A stretch of DNA of 64,000 nt, taken from assembly GCA_037965595.1 (NCBI GenBank), contig CP150183.1:3821015-3885014 (forward strand), in the 5' to 3' direction. Source of the stretch: Alkalihalobacillus sp. FSL W8-0930 (GTDB lineage Bacteria; Bacillota; Bacilli; Bacillales; Bacillaceae_D). A program made the position numbers and the translations under genes. Each line of letters starts with the position of its first letter. Position 1 is the stretch's first letter. Below, piece after piece: positions 36,609 to 47,933 of the stretch. The notes beneath the pieces were generated by a model that did no database searches, had not been told where the DNA came from, and worked only from the letters and a program-made list of their open reading frames with translations.

Positions 36609-38425
36609 ATGTCTCCTCCCTTAGATGTTGAGTAGGGTAATGTGAAGTAAATGGTTGTTCCTTCGCCGTACTCACTGTGCACCCATATGTCTCCACCGTG
36701 GGCTTGAACTAATTCTTTGGCAATTGCTAGACCGAGTCCAGTTCCGCCTATATTACGCGCACGCGCGCGGTCTACACGGTAGAATCTGTCGAATATTTTC
36801 ATCTGACTTTCCCGGGGAATACCCATACCTTGGTCAGCAATACTTACGCGCACATGATTTCCTTGATGGAGCAAGGTTGTTGTGATGTTCGCGCCCTCAG
36901 CTGAATATTTCAGCGCGTTTGAAATAATATTGTCCAATACTTGAATCAACTTATCCTGATCCATTTCAACATAACTTGGTTTTTTCGAGATATGTCGATT
37001 TAATTCGATATTCTTTTCCTGGGCAATAATTTCAAAACGATCTAATACTTCATGCAAAAATTGTCCAAAATCAATCCATTGGAGATTAAATTGGTAATCA
37101 TCGCTGTCGATTTTTGAAAGTTGAAGCAAGTCATTAACAAGACGAATCATACGCTCTGTTTCGTTTTGGGTCACCTTTAAGAAGCGAGGACCCATTTCCT
37201 CATCTCGCATCACACCATCTTCAAGTGCTTCAAGATAACTTTTCATCGTTGTCAGCGGGGTACGTAGCTCGTGGGACACGTTCGCTACAAACTCACGACG
37301 CTCCTGTTCAATCTTTTCTTTTTCCGTGACATCATGTAGAACCGTGATAAGTCCGTTTATTGGCCCCTCATCCTCTTGAATAACGGAGAAATTCGCCTCT
37401 AGTAGGTATTGCCCTTCTTCGTTACTAAAATCGAGTAGAAGGGATCCTGAGTGATCATAGAGATCATAGACTCCATACGTATCGGTTAGCTGAAGAACGT
37501 CTGTTAATGGCTGACGCATCACTTGTTTGCTAGAGACACCAAGTAGCTCCTCTGCACGCTTGTTTAAAAGAATGACACGGCCATTCTGATCCGTTGCAAC
37601 CACGCCGTCTGTCATGTTAGAAAGCACAGAGCTTAGACGTTTTTGCTCTCGGTCACGAGTTAGCGTCGCATCATGAAGCTTCATCGTCAGTTGGTTAAAG
37701 GACGTTGCCAGCTGTCCGATCTCGTCGGTACTATATACCTTTACCTGGCGTGAAAAGTCTCCATGACTCATACGTAAGGTTTGCTTTCTCATCTCCAAAA
37801 TCGGCACGATAATCGTTCGTGCAAGTAAAATAACGAGAATCGCCGATATAACTAGTGCAATCGTCGTTCCCTTAAAGAGAATGCTATTAATTTCACTAAT
37901 TTGCGTATAAATATCCTCAAGCGACGCCTGAATATAAATAACCCCAAGCACCGTTTCATTGTCCTGCATAATCGGTACAGCCATGATCCGGAAGCGTTCA
38001 TTATTCGAGTCTTTTACCTCACCCTCCTCGGTTGAACCAAGCAAGGCGCGTTTCACTCGAATTTCGTTATTCCGCATCCCGATTTGATCTCGGGCACCCG
38101 TATTGGATGTACCAAGAATCACTTCGTTTTTATCAATGACCTGCACGGTTGCATTATCAATTGTAAAGAAATCGCGTAAGAGCGAATTAATGTCTTCTGT
38201 CAGCTGATCCTTTTCCTCAGGTGGATTCGCTAGTATTTGGGTCAGCTGATAGTTTAACAGCGTAGAGCGCTCGCTCAGAACGTCAAAATGGTTCTCTAAA
38301 AGATCCTGCTCAAGCTGCCTTGAAAAATACACACCAATCACTTGAACAGCCACAAGGATTAAAAGAACATAGGCGATAATCAGCTTAAACTGAATCGATT
38401 TAAAGAAGCCAATCCTTCTATCCAT
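36605..38425 (-). CDS. walK: Sensor histidine kinase WalK
   Basis: A 606-residue kinase of the essential cell-wall two-component system. Order: membrane helix (about 12-32), extracytoplasmic PAS-like sensor, second helix (about 183-203), HAMP, cytoplasmic PAS (about 262-365), HisKA with the phospho-accepting His in FVANVSHELRTPLTTM (near 386), and the HATPase domain with DNIISNALKYS and GTGLGLAIAK. ATG overlaps the walR stop by one base. A TTTCCCGGG-containing stretch inside it (36807-36820) resembles a Noc site but with two mismatches. Confidence 0.97.
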   Translation of the reverse strand: MDRRIGFFKSIQFKLIIAYVLLILVAVQVIGVYFSRQLEQDLLENHFDVLSERSTLLNYQLTQILANPPEEKDQLTEDINSLLRDFFTIDNATVQVIDKNEVILGTSNTGARDQIGMRNNEIRVKRALLGSTEEGEVKDSNNERFRIMAVPIMQDNETVLGVIYIQASLEDIYTQISEINSILFKGTTIALVISAILVILLARTIIVPILEMRKQTLRMSHGDFSRQVKVYSTDEIGQLATSFNQLTMKLHDATLTRDREQKRLSSVLSNMTDGVVATDQNGRVILLNKRAEELLGVSSKQVMRQPLTDVLQLTDTYGVYDLYDHSGSLLLDFSNEEGQYLLEANFSVIQEDEGPINGLITVLHDVTEKEKIEQERREFVANVSHELRTPLTTMKSYLEALEDGVMRDEEMGPRFLKVTQNETERMIRLVNDLLQLSKIDSDDYQFNLQWIDFGQFLHEVLDRFEIIAQEKNIELNRHISKKPSYVEMDQDKLIQVLDNIISNALKYSAEGANITTTLLHQGNHVRVSIADQGMGIPRESQMKIFDRFYRVDRARARNIGGTGLGLAIAKELVQAHGGDIWVHSEYGEGTTIYFTLPYSTSKGGDM

Positions 38426-39138
38426 TAGGACTTCTCCTGCTCCTCTGGCTCTGGTTCATTTAAGAAATATCCAACTCCACGACGGGTAATAATCCACGCA
38501 GGAAAGCTTGGATTGTCCTCTACTTTTTCACGTAAACGACGTACGGTTACATCAACGGTCCGCACATCTCCAAAGTAATCATAGCCCCATACAGCCTGTA
38601 GCAAATGCTCTCTGGTCATGACTTGACCAAGATGCTTAGCAAGGTAATGGATTAACTCAAACTCTCGGTGCGTCAGCTCAATCGGTTCCCCGCGTCTCTT
38701 AACCTGGTAGGCATCCGGATAGATTACGAGACTTCCAATCACAAGCTCTTTCTGAGCCGGCGCTTCCTCCGTTGTCTTTTGACGACGCAGGTTCGCTTTC
38801 ACACGTGCCAGAAGCTCTCTTGTACTGAATGGCTTCGTCACATAATCATCTGCCCCGAGCTCTAGTCCTAATACTTTATCAATCTCCGAATCTTTAGCTG
38901 TAAGCATAATGATCGGAATATCATAGCTTTTTCGTACCTCTCTACATACTTCCATTCCATCTTTATGAGGAAGCATAATATCTAATAAAATTAAATCAGG
39001 CTTCTCCTGTTTAACTTGTTCCATAGCTTCAACGCCGTCATAGGCACAGACGACCTCAAACCCCTCTTTTTCGAGGTTAAATTTCAAGATATCTGCAATG
39101 GGACGTTCGTCATCCACAACGAGAATTCGTTTATCCAT
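38425..39138 (-). CDS. walR: Response regulator WalR
   Basis: A 237-residue OmpR-type regulator controlling peptidoglycan hydrolase genes. The receiver has Asp9-Asp10, phospho-site Asp53 (LILLDIMLP) and Lys102-type KPF. The winged helix ends with the conserved [21 protein letters not shown] use the ATG at 39136-39138, which matches the usual [11 protein letters not shown] start; the TTG two codons upstream is unlikely. First gene of walRKHIJ. Confidence 0.97.
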   Translation of the reverse strand: MDKRILVVDDERPIADILKFNLEKEGFEVVCAYDGVEAMEQVKQEKPDLILLDIMLPHKDGMEVCREVRKSYDIPIIMLTAKDSEIDKVLGLELGADDYVTKPFSTRELLARVKANLRRQKTTEEAPAQKELVIGSLVIYPDAYQVKRRGEPIELTHREFELIHYLAKHLGQVMTREHLLQAVWGYDYFGDVRTVDVTVRRLREKVEDNPSFPAWIITRRGVGYFLNEPEPEEQEKS

Positions 39139-39173
39139 TAACAAGTCTCTCCTATTCTGTTCTAGCTTCTTTT

Positions 39174-39201
39174 AGTTTAACACAAATAAACCCGTGACCA
39201 A
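39174..39201 (-). promoter_or_regulatory. Possible promoter of the wal operon
   Basis: On the minus strand TTGGTC (39196-39201), a 16-nt spacer and TAAACT (39174-39179), about 36 nt upstream of walR. Boxes are only moderately close to consensus. Confidence 0.4.
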
Positions 39202-39279
39202 ACGACATCCATATGTACCGTTGCACGGGGTAAACTCATCTATATACGTTCATTCAATATCAATACATGTCACTCGTAC

Positions 39280-39318
39280 AAAAAGAACCCTCAATCAAGT
39301 ATTCATGATGAGGGTTCT
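39280..39318 (-). terminator. Terminator of the tRNA cluster
   Basis: AGAACCCTCA (39284-39293) pairs with TGAGGGTTCT (39309-39318), followed on the minus strand by TTTTTGTACG, just past tRNA-Thr. Confidence 0.88.
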
Positions 39319-39330
39319 CTAGCGAATGAA

Positions 39331-39403
<73 letters not shown>

Positions 39404-39409
39404 AAATGG

Positions 39410-39482
<73 letters not shown>

Positions 39483-39505
39483 ACACTACTATTCAAATAA
39501 AATGG

Positions 39506-39579
39506 CGGTCTGGACGGGACTCGAACCCGCGACCTCCTGCGTGACAGGCAGGCATTCTAACCAACTGAACTACCAGACC
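39506..39579 (-). tRNA. tRNA-Asp (anticodon GTC)
   Basis: Acceptor GGTCTGG/CCAGACC, anticodon stem CCTGC/GCAGG with loop CTGTCAC, T-arm CGGGTTCGAGTCCCG. An encoded CCA lies at 39503-39505. Confidence 0.97.
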
Positions 39580-39589
39580 GAATAAATGG

Positions 39590-39661
39590 TGACCCGTACG
39601 GGACTCGAACCCGTGATACCGCCGTGAAAGGGCGGTGTCTTAACCGCTTGACCAACGGGCC
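39590..39661 (-). tRNA. tRNA-Glu (anticodon TTC)
   Basis: Acceptor GGCCCGT/ACGGGTC (one G-T pair), anticodon stem CCGCC/GGCGG with loop CTTTCAC, T-arm CGGGTTCGAGTCCCG. An encoded CCA lies at 39587-39589. Confidence 0.97.
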
Positions 39662-39696
39662 ACTGTTAGTACTATGTACTAGTTTTAAAAAAGAAG

Positions 39697-39769
39697 TGAG
39701 CCATGAAGGATTCGAACCTTCGACCCTCTGATTAAAAGTCAGATGCTCTACCAACTGAGCTAATGGCTC
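39697..39769 (-). tRNA. tRNA-Lys (anticodon TTT)
   Basis: Acceptor GAGCCAT/ATGGCTC, anticodon stem TCTGA/TCAGA with loop CTTTTAA, T-arm GAAGGTTCGAATCCTTC. CCA is not encoded. First gene of the cluster, between purA and wal as in B. subtilis trnY. Confidence 0.97.
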
Positions 39770-39899
39770 ATGTTTTTAACATGTTGTCTTTGACGACAAG
39801 ATTTATCTTAGCACATATGCTTGTCCTGCGCAACATTTTTTCTAAAAAAAGTTGTGATTTCTTGTACTTTTTTCTCTTCATCAAGAATATAGGATAAAA

Positions 39900-39941
39900 C
39901 AGGGGAATGCAAGGAGCAATTTCGCTCCCTGCGCCCTCCTG
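39900..39941 (-). terminator. Terminator of purA
   Basis: Inner arms GCAAGGAGC (39909-39917) and GCTCCCTGC (39924-39932) extend with partial pairing to CAGG/CCTG at the ends, followed on the minus strand by TTTTATCC. It lies 4 nt past the purA stop. Confidence 0.75.
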
Positions 39942-39945
39942 TTTC

Positions 39946-41299
<1,354 letters not shown>

Positions 41300-41302
41300 A
41301 CA

Positions 41303-41347
41303 AAACACGAACATTCTTATTAAGTAATTCTACATTTGTTCGTATAA
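41303..41347. promoter_or_regulatory. Paired PurBox-like operators for PurR
   Basis: Two inverted CGAAC cores, at 41308-41312 (plus) and 41338-41342 (minus), in contexts AAACACGAACATT and TTATACGAACAAA. They resemble the PurBox pattern AWWWCCGAACWWT with 2-3 mismatches. Position just upstream of the -35 box matches Bacillus purA control by PurR. Confidence 0.65.
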
Positions 41348-41399
41348 AAAGAGCTTACTAGAGTTGTTTAGGGGTTACATAGGTTAAATCAATGGTGCT

Positions 41400-41700
41400 T
41401 TCTTAATAAAAGTGGGATTGAGAGAGTGTTGGATATAGGACTTGAGCGCTTGCTCTTGGTTGGAGGGTGCTTCTTCTTAGTAAGGTGTTGTGCGGGCTTG
41501 GGGTGAGAGCTCCAGCTCTTGGTATCGAGGGGCGCAGCTTGGTTCTCCTTCACTTCTTCTTAGTATCAGGGGTCTCTTCTTGATTCGTACCCCCTTCTAG
41601 CTTGCTCCACTCCTTATTCTTCTTGCTAACGTCTTTGCGCTCTTGATCTAAATGCTTTTGTTCTTGGTCTCCATGCTGTTCTTCTTAATAATGGCCTCTC
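41400..41700. repeat. Degenerate intergenic repeats with TTCTTCTTAGTA-type cores
   Basis: The 617-nt space between purA and the small membrane gene has no gene. On the minus strand at least eight related cores are scattered: TACTAAGAAGAAG, ATACCAAGAGC, ATACTAAGAAGAAG, AATCAAGAAGAG, TTAGCAAGAAGAA, TAGATCAAGAGC, AGACCAAGAAC and TATTAAGAAGAAC. Spacing is irregular, often about 20-25 nt or a multiple. The core TTAGCAAGAAG also appears in the array at 33413-33550. Confidence 0.6.
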
Positions 41701-41849
41701 TTTAAACGTGAATACGTTTATTCCTTATTGAACTGGCTTTTCTTTTGGTACGTTAATCTTTTATAAAAATTACGAATTAAGGTTTTACCATGCATGAAAG
41801 AAGGGACAGAGGAATAAGGTTGTACAAGGGATACGGGAGGAGTGAATGA

Positions 41850-42062
41850 ATGCGAGCGTTTAGTAATAAGTTATGGGCGTGTTCAGTCTTTTTATTACTA
41901 TTAGCCATTTCGTTGTACGTTATTACTGCTAATATACATAGTTACTATTTGTTTATCAGTATGATTTTAGTGACAACATTATTTGTGTTAAATGTGGTGG
42001 TTGCTCTTGTTGTTGAGATGATCAAGTGGGTGTTTAAACCCGTTGGAAAGCATGCTAGATAG
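41850..42062 (+). CDS. Small two-helix membrane protein, unknown function
   Basis: A 70-residue protein with two membrane helices (about 8-28 and 32-56) and a basic C-terminus (KPVGKHAR). I recognise no family. The ATG follows a good GGGAGGAGTGAATGA site and a terminator follows directly, so it is probably real. It is one of few plus-strand genes and faces dnaC convergently. Confidence 0.65.
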   Translation: MRAFSNKLWACSVFLLLLAISLYVITANIHSYYLFISMILVTTLFVLNVVVALVVEMIKWVFKPVGKHAR

Positions 42063-42071
42063 CTATATAAA

Positions 42072-42098
42072 AAAGCAGAGCACATACGGCTCTGCTTT
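42072..42098. terminator. Bidirectional terminator between small gene and dnaC
   Basis: AAAGCAGAGC (42072-42081) pairs with GCTCTGCTTT (42089-42098); T-rich on both flanks. It ends the small plus-strand gene and the convergent dnaC transcript. Confidence 0.9.
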
Positions 42099-42103
42099 CT
42101 TCT

Positions 42104-43468
42104 TTATGCGCCTGGTGGCATGTCGCGTTCGTCGTGTCGCCTGTCGAGGTTTACGAATTTGTTGTATTCCTTAACGAAGGCGAGCTCAACGGTTCCAACT
42201 GGGCCATTCCGCTGTTTGGCAATAATGATTTCAATGATGTTCTGGTTTTCGGATTCTTTGTCGTAGTAATCATCACGATACAGGAACGCAACGATATCGG
42301 CATCCTGCTCGATACTTCCTGATTCCCGGATATCAGACATCATCGGGCGTTTGTCTTGTCGTTGCTCTACGCCACGTGATAGCTGAGATAAGGCGATAAC
42401 CGGGACTTCTAGCTCCCTTGCAATAGCCTTTAGCGTACGTGAGATTTCCGATACTTCCTGCTGACGGTTCTCGCCACTGCGGCCGTTACCTTGGATGAGC
42501 TGTAGGTAATCGATCATAATCATACCAAGACCATTTTCTTGCTTCAGACGGCGGCATTTGGCACGGATATCGTTTACTTTCACACCTGGTGTATCGTCGA
42601 TGTAGATCCCTGCCTTTGATAGTGAGCCCATAGCCATGGTGAGCTTTTGCCAGTCTTCGTCGTTTAGCGCACCGGTTCTCATGCGCTGGGCATCAATATT
42701 GCCCTCGGCACAAAGCATCCGCTGTACAAGCTGACTGGCACCCATCTCTAGGCTGAAGATGGCGACACTTTCCTCTGTTTTTGTGGCAACGTTTTGCGCG
42801 ATATTTAAGGCAAAGGCGGTTTTACCTACCGATGGACGAGCAGCTACAATGATCAGGTCATTACGCTGGAATCCGGCAGTCATTTTATCAAGCTCGGTAA
42901 AACCAGTGGCAATTCCAGTAATATCACCGGTTTGATTTTGAAGCATCTCAATTCGATCATACGTTTCAACAAGCACGTCTTTAATTGAGATAAAGGCGCT
43001 TGTATTCTGACGATGTGAGACTTCGAGAATGGTCTTCTCCGCTTCATTTAGAATGGTATCGACTTCTTCTTCGCTCGCGTATCCTTCCGCTGCAATGTCT
43101 GTTGCCACGCGAATGAGTCGTCTTAGTACAGACTTTTCTTCCACGATCCGGCTATAGTATTCAACGTTTGCAGCAGTTGGGACAGCATTTGCAATGTCCC
43201 CTAGGTACGCAACTCCACCGATTTCTTCAAGCCACTTACGATCCTGCAAATCAGAGGTGACGGTCACTAGGTCAACCGGCTCACCCTTTTCAGCAAGCTC
43301 GACCATCACCTGATAAATGCGCTGGTGTGCGGCACGGTAAAAGTCTTCAGGCATTAGCTTCTCCGTTGCAGTAATTAACGCTGCATCAGAGAGGAAAATC
43401 GCACCTAAAACCGCTTGCTCGGCTTCTATATTTTGTGGAGGGGTTCTGTCTGAAAACAACTCACTCAC
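42104..43468 (-). CDS. dnaC: Replicative DNA helicase (DnaB type)
   Basis: A 454-residue hexameric helicase of the replisome. It has the N-terminal primase-interacting domain (about 10-110) starting RTPPQNIEAEQAVLGA, and a RecA-like core with Walker A ARPSVGKT (about 206-213), Walker B MIMIDYLQLIQ and the SREVEQR-type motif SQLSRGVEQRQDKRP. No intein. The start is GTG after AAAGGAAGAGTTATC. Named dnaC in Bacillus. It follows rplI across a terminator. Confidence 0.97.
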   Translation of the reverse strand: MSELFSDRTPPQNIEAEQAVLGAIFLSDAALITATEKLMPEDFYRAAHQRIYQVMVELAEKGEPVDLVTVTSDLQDRKWLEEIGGVAYLGDIANAVPTAANVEYYSRIVEEKSVLRRLIRVATDIAAEGYASEEEVDTILNEAEKTILEVSHRQNTSAFISIKDVLVETYDRIEMLQNQTGDITGIATGFTELDKMTAGFQRNDLIIVAARPSVGKTAFALNIAQNVATKTEESVAIFSLEMGASQLVQRMLCAEGNIDAQRMRTGALNDEDWQKLTMAMGSLSKAGIYIDDTPGVKVNDIRAKCRRLKQENGLGMIMIDYLQLIQGNGRSGENRQQEVSEISRTLKAIARELEVPVIALSQLSRGVEQRQDKRPMMSDIRESGSIEQDADIVAFLYRDDYYDKESENQNIIEIIIAKQRNGPVGTVELAFVKEYNKFVNLDRRHDERDMPPGA

Positions 43469-43488
43469 GATAACTCTTCCTTTCGCAA

Positions 43489-43521
43489 AAAAACAACCGC
43501 CTCCAGCTTGGAGGACAGCTG
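43489..43521 (-). terminator. Hairpin terminator after rplI
   Basis: On the minus strand CAGCTGTCCTCC pairs with GGAGGCGGTTG (43494-43521) with some wobble, followed by seven T residues. It lies between rplI and dnaC and would reduce readthrough. Confidence 0.85.
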
Positions 43522-43537
43522 CTTTTCCAGGTCTCTC

Positions 43538-43981
43538 TTATTCTTCAACGACATGTACTTTAACAGTGGCTGTAACTTCAGGGTGAATCTTAATCGGTAC
43601 TTTAGTGACGCCAAGTGAACGAATTGGCTCATCAAGACCAATTTTACGTTTATCGACTTTCTTTTTCATCTTCTTTAACGTCTCAGCAATTTGCTTTGTA
43701 GAGATCGCTCCGAATAAACGGCCGCCTTCTCCTGATTTTGCTTTGATTTCAACAGTTAGAGCTTCTAGTTCTTCTTTGTATGCTTGTGCATCAGCTAGTT
43801 CCTCTTCTTGTTTCTTATCCGCACTTTTTTGCTTGGCTTCAAGGTCCTTCAGGTTTCCTTTAGTTGCAGTGACTGCTAAGTTGTTCGGTAGAAGGTAGTT
43901 ACGAGCGTATCCTTCAGATACATTCTTCTTCTCGCCTTTTTTTCCTTTTCCTTTAACATCTTCTAAGAAAATAACTTCCAT
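43538..43981 (-). CDS. rplI: Ribosomal protein bL9
   Basis: A 147-residue large-subunit protein that binds 23S rRNA. The N-terminal [19 protein letters not shown] and the signature [17 protein letters not shown] are intact. ATG shares one base with the gdpP stop, so it is coupled to gdpP. Confidence 0.97.
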   Translation of the reverse strand: MEVIFLEDVKGKGKKGEKKNVSEGYARNYLLPNNLAVTATKGNLKDLEAKQKSADKKQEEELADAQAYKEELEALTVEIKAKSGEGGRLFGAISTKQIAETLKKMKKKVDKRKIGLDEPIRSLGVTKVPIKIHPEVTATVKVHVVEE

Positions 43982-45945
43982 TATTCTTCTCCCCCTATCA
44001 CTTCATCAATGGCTTCTTGAAGCGCTTCTTTTGCTTCTTCCACGCTTACCCCTTCAAGCTGGGTAGCCGCATTGGACAGGTGTCCTCCGCCATTTAGTCT
44101 CTCCATTATAACCTGAACATTTATTTCACCCAACGATCGTGCACTGATACTGACTAAACCGTCTTCTCGCTGTGAGATCACAAAGGAAGCAACTACTTGT
44201 TTCATGGTAAGCAGTGTATCAGCTGCCTGGGCAATAATCAGTTGCGTATACGTCTCTGATGGGTCTGCTGTGGCGATCATATAGCCTTCGCGGTACATGT
44301 CTCCTGATTCAATCAGCTTTGCTCGTTTTTTATAATGGTCCAAGTCTTCTTTAAGGAGCTTTTGGACAAGCACCGTATCCGCTCCGTTTGAGCGTAGGAA
44401 CGAGGCTGCATCAAAGGTTCTGGCACCCGTCCGTACAGCAAAGCTCTTTGTATCAACAATGATCCCGGCAAGGAGCGCTGTGGCTTCAAGTCGGTCCATA
44501 TTTAGTTGCTTTGGCTGATACTCAAGCAGCTCTGTGACAAGCTCGGCTGTAGATGAAGCATAAGGCTCCATATAGACAAGCACCGGATCGTTAATAAAAT
44601 CTTCTCCACGTCTATGATGATCAAGTACTACGACTCGGTCAACCATATCAAGTAGTCTCGGTTCAATAACCATCGAGGGCTTGTGTGTATCCACAATCAC
44701 GAGCAGCGTTTCTTTATCAATTAAAGAGACGGCTTCTTCTGGTGAAATAAATTGTGACCAAAGGTGATCGTGCGTTTCCACTTCTTCCATTAATCTTTGT
44801 ACATCTGCATTCATATCACTTTGATCAAGAACAATGTATCCTTCTCGATCATTTACATCTGCAATTTTTAGTACACCGATTGAGGCACCGATTGCATCCA
44901 TGTCTGGTCGTGAATGCCCCATCACAATCACACGTTCACTTTCTGTCACAAAGTCACGTAATGCATGGGAAATGACTCGTGCACGCACGCGCGTACGTTT
45001 CTCCATTGCATTCGTCTTACCACCGTAGAACCTGACACGACCATTCTTTCGTTTGATCGCTACCTGGTCTCCGCCACGACCCAGGGCAAGGTCTAAGCTT
45101 GATTGTGCAACTTGTCCGAGCTCTCTAAGAGAAGACTCATCCGTTCCTACACCAATACTTAAGGTAATAGACGCTTTTTCCCTACTTGTCGCTTCTCGAA
45201 TCTCATCGACAATCGCAAATTTATTTTCTTCGAGTAATAGAAGTGACTTATAGTTCATGACAGCTAGGAATCGGTCTGAAGCCGTCCGTCTAAGAAAAAT
45301 ATCGTAATCATTGGCCCATTGATTTAACGTGGATGTGATTGTACTCATCATTCGACTTCTGACTTGCTCTTCCATCCCCTGTGTCACTTCATCGTAGTTA
45401 TCTAGGTAAATCAATGAGACAACCGTCTGTGTATCTTCGTATAGTTCTTTGGTTTCTTCCTTTTCGGTTACATCCGTTAAGTATATGAGTCGCTCGTTGC
45501 GTTCAATCTCTACGTGATAAAACACCGAATCTACTTGAATCGTCTCAGATGTAGAGCCTTCATCAAGAATAATAAGAAGATCTTCACTAATCACAGAGAG
45601 ATTCTCCCCAATTAGGTCGACCTCAATTCGATTGTTCACAAAAGGATTCACCCACTGAATCACATGATTCTCATTATACAAAATGATGCCAACTGGGAGA
45701 TTGGCTACAGCGCCCTCTCCAGCCTTGTTGACTCGGTACGAAAGAGTAGAAAGGTACGCCTCCAGGTCTTGTTCAAACCCCTTTTTAGCGTATACCGAAT
45801 AAAGGGCAACAAGAATGACAGCAGCAAAACTTACAAGACCCATTTGCCAATGCCAAAAGGTAATCAACGTGCTTAACACAATCACCACAGCAAACAATGC
45901 AATGACATGATAGCCGTGCCATCGTTTCATTATAGACTTCGGCAT
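43981..45945 (-). CDS. gdpP: Cyclic-di-AMP phosphodiesterase GdpP
   Basis: A 654-residue membrane enzyme (YybT). Two N-terminal helices (about 10-50), a PAS domain (about 75-150), a degenerate GGDEF domain (about 165-300) and a DHH/DHHA1 phosphodiesterase (about 335-650) with [21 protein letters not shown] and VVLDHHRR. It hydrolyses c-di-AMP and so affects potassium balance and wall stress. ATG after AGGAGTTGACAAGT is chosen; a TTG three codons earlier overlaps the ribosome site. The yybS stop is 12 nt upstream. Confidence 0.96.
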   Translation of the reverse strand: MPKSIMKRWHGYHVIALFAVVIVLSTLITFWHWQMGLVSFAAVILVALYSVYAKKGFEQDLEAYLSTLSYRVNKAGEGAVANLPVGIILYNENHVIQWVNPFVNNRIEVDLIGENLSVISEDLLIILDEGSTSETIQVDSVFYHVEIERNERLIYLTDVTEKEETKELYEDTQTVVSLIYLDNYDEVTQGMEEQVRSRMMSTITSTLNQWANDYDIFLRRTASDRFLAVMNYKSLLLLEENKFAIVDEIREATSREKASITLSIGVGTDESSLRELGQVAQSSLDLALGRGGDQVAIKRKNGRVRFYGGKTNAMEKRTRVRARVISHALRDFVTESERVIVMGHSRPDMDAIGASIGVLKIADVNDREGYIVLDQSDMNADVQRLMEEVETHDHLWSQFISPEEAVSLIDKETLLVIVDTHKPSMVIEPRLLDMVDRVVVLDHHRRGEDFINDPVLVYMEPYASSTAELVTELLEYQPKQLNMDRLEATALLAGIIVDTKSFAVRTGARTFDAASFLRSNGADTVLVQKLLKEDLDHYKKRAKLIESGDMYREGYMIATADPSETYTQLIIAQAADTLLTMKQVVASFVISQREDGLVSISARSLGEINVQVIMERLNGGGHLSNAATQLEGVSVEEAKEALQEAIDEVIGGEE

Positions 45946-45957
45946 ACTTGTCAACTC

Positions 45958-46878
45958 CTACTTTCTCTGGCTTCCCAGCCTGCTTTTCAAATCAAGAACC
46001 AGATCAGCGATACCGACCAGTCTAACAATTTGTTGAAGCGGCCCAAGTACTAGTGTTACAACCACAGCAAGAATTCCAACAATCTTAGGAAGCTTTTTCA
46101 GGTGGAAAAAGAACAAGATAAAGGATAATCCTTGTATAGTCATAATGGTCTCAATTAATAAAAACACATTGGTTACCGCAATAAAAAGAGTGCTTCCCTC
46201 TTCTGGCTGCGTTGTAAGTAGTAAGATAAACGCAATCAAATAGTACCAAATAAACGCCTTCGGGAATCCCCATTCACGTAGAGGTGGTACTCGGTTTGCC
46301 TCAAGATTACAGCGTCTTAACAAGATACCCGCTAGCCAGACTGTTATAACTCCCATAACCGTTCCAATTAGAACCAACATAAATGGAATGATATACGGAA
46401 TAAATGTTACGTTCGCCGTTACCGATTCAATTTGCCCTGATGGGGTCCCTGCTTGTTCCAATAAGGATGTCACTTGATCACGTTGCGCAACAATCATCTC
46501 TCGCAAGCTTTGGTCTGATAGAAGAGTGAGCACTACATACCCAACTAATAGGTGGAAAATGTACGTTAAACTCGCTCCAATGAGTACCGCAAACCCATCC
46601 GCCTTCCTGCGATGAAGCTCTCCTACCACAATACCAACTGATGCCAGCACAAAGGTTAAGATGAACGCTTCAACGAATAGTGCTGTGAGGATACAGAGAA
46701 GTCCAAAGAGAAGCAGTGAAGGTTTGATTCCATGACGCGCCGCAAAATAGACGAGTGGTAATGGTAACGACCAAAGGACGATCACATTTAAGATCGGAAC
46801 AAGAAGTGTAGCTAGTAATAGTAAAACATATAATCCAACAATCAAAATGCCATCTTTCCAAGCACTTTTTTGATTCAC
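45958..46878 (-). CDS. yybS: YybS-family membrane protein (DUF2232)
   Basis: A 306-residue protein with about eight membrane segments and a basic C-terminus (RLGSQRK). Function unknown; it regularly precedes gdpP and rplI in Bacillaceae. Start GTG (46876-46878) after AAAGAGGTGACAGC; the longer frame upstream has no ribosome site. It leads the yybS-gdpP-rplI unit. Confidence 0.9.
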   Translation of the reverse strand: MNQKSAWKDGILIVGLYVLLLLATLLVPILNVIVLWSLPLPLVYFAARHGIKPSLLLFGLLCILTALFVEAFILTFVLASVGIVVGELHRRKADGFAVLIGASLTYIFHLLVGYVVLTLLSDQSLREMIVAQRDQVTSLLEQAGTPSGQIESVTANVTFIPYIIPFMLVLIGTVMGVITVWLAGILLRRCNLEANRVPPLREWGFPKAFIWYYLIAFILLLTTQPEEGSTLFIAVTNVFLLIETIMTIQGLSFILFFFHLKKLPKIVGILAVVVTLVLGPLQQIVRLVGIADLVLDLKSRLGSQRK

Positions 46879-47019
46879 GCTGTCACCTCTTTTTACAAGA
46901 AACACATACCCTTTTTCCCAAGAAAAAAGGTCTAATGCAAGCTCAATATATACCTGTCTATTTTATCGTAATTGCCTACAGAATTAAAGGTTTGCTTTTA
47001 GTGTACACTTTTTCTATAA

Positions 47020-47055
47020 AAAAAATAAATCGACGAGGAACGGATTCCTCGTCGA
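47020..47055 (-). terminator. Terminator of the rpsF-ssb-rpsR operon
   Basis: TCGACGAGGAA (47030-47040), loop CGGA and TTCCTCGTCGA (47045-47055): an 11-bp perfect stem followed on the minus strand by TTTATTTTTTTT. Confidence 0.95.
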
Positions 47056-47070
47056 CCTATTTAATCAACA

Positions 47071-47304
47071 TTAGTTTACTTCGTTAACGTAAGGAAGTAA
47101 TGCGATTTGACGTGAACGCTTGATAGCGATAGTCAATTTACGTTGGTACTTAGCAGACGTTCCAGTCACACGACGAGGCAAGATTTTGCCACGTTCTGAG
47201 ATAAAACGTTTAAGAAGCTCAGTATCCTTATAGTCAATGTGCGTAATTTTGTTTACAGTGAAGAAACAAACTTTCCGGCGTTTAGGACGACCACGACGAG
47301 CCAT
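47071..47304 (-). CDS. rpsR: Ribosomal protein bS18
   Basis: A 77-residue small-subunit protein that pairs with bS6. Signature [18 protein letters not shown] is intact; a single Cys remains (KVCFF). The C-terminus [10 protein letters not shown] is slightly extended. Third gene of rpsF-ssb-rpsR; ATG follows AAAGGAGTTGTTCCGTT. Confidence 0.97.
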   Translation of the reverse strand: MARRGRPKRRKVCFFTVNKITHIDYKDTELLKRFISERGKILPRRVTGTSAKYQRKLTIAIKRSRQIALLPYVNEVN

Positions 47305-47345
47305 AACGGAACAACTCCTTTCTTATTTTTGATCAGGCAGAAAAC

Positions 47346-47840
47346 TTAAAACGGTAGATCATCGTCCGAGATATCAATAGGTTTCCCATCATTTGCAAAT
47401 GGGTCATCCTTGTATCCACCCTGCTGCTGTCCGCGATTATCGTTCTGGTTTGGAGCGTAACCACCTTGAGCATAGTTATTGTTAGACTGTGAACCACTGT
47501 TTTGTTGGTTATTCTGACTGTTACGCGGTTCCAGGAACTGGACGCTTTCGGCAACGATTTCGGTCACATAGACGCGACGGCCTTCATTGTTGTCATAGCT
47601 TCTTGTTTGTACACGGCCATCGACGCCTGCCAAGCTGCCTTTAGTTAAAAAGTTAGCTACATTTTCAGCTGGTTTACGCCATACGACGCAGTTGATGAAG
47701 TCAGCTTCACGATCTCCCTGTTGATTCGAAAATGGACGATTCACAGCAAGTGTAAAGTTGGCAACAGCCACTCCGCTTGGTGTATAACGTAATTCAGGAT
47801 CTTTTGTCAGGCGACCAACTAGGACAACACGATTGAGCAT
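47346..47840 (-). CDS. ssb: Single-stranded DNA-binding protein SsbA
   Basis: A 164-residue SSB. OB fold (about 1-105) beginning [20 protein letters not shown], then an Asn/Gln/Gly-rich linker and the conserved acidic tip ISDDDLPF that binds replication partners. The ATG at 47838-47840 follows GGGAGGGATTTGG; the longer frame is spurious. It lies between rpsF and rpsR as in Bacillus. Confidence 0.97.
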   Translation of the reverse strand: MLNRVVLVGRLTKDPELRYTPSGVAVANFTLAVNRPFSNQQGDREADFINCVVWRKPAENVANFLTKGSLAGVDGRVQTRSYDNNEGRRVYVTEIVAESVQFLEPRNSQNNQQNSGSQSNNNYAQGGYAPNQNDNRGQQQGGYKDDPFANDGKPIDISDDDLPF

Positions 47841-47933
47841 CCAAATCCCTCCCGCTTCTAAAAGTATTAAGACGGTCCCCGAGAGGATGTCCAAAAGCAA
47901 GATTAAGCGAGACTGCTTAACCTCTGGTTTAAA

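Noticed and set aside
39557..39754. A minus-strand frame across the tRNA-Asp to tRNA-Lys region.
   Set aside because: The sequence folds into intact tRNA genes; the frame is a by-product.
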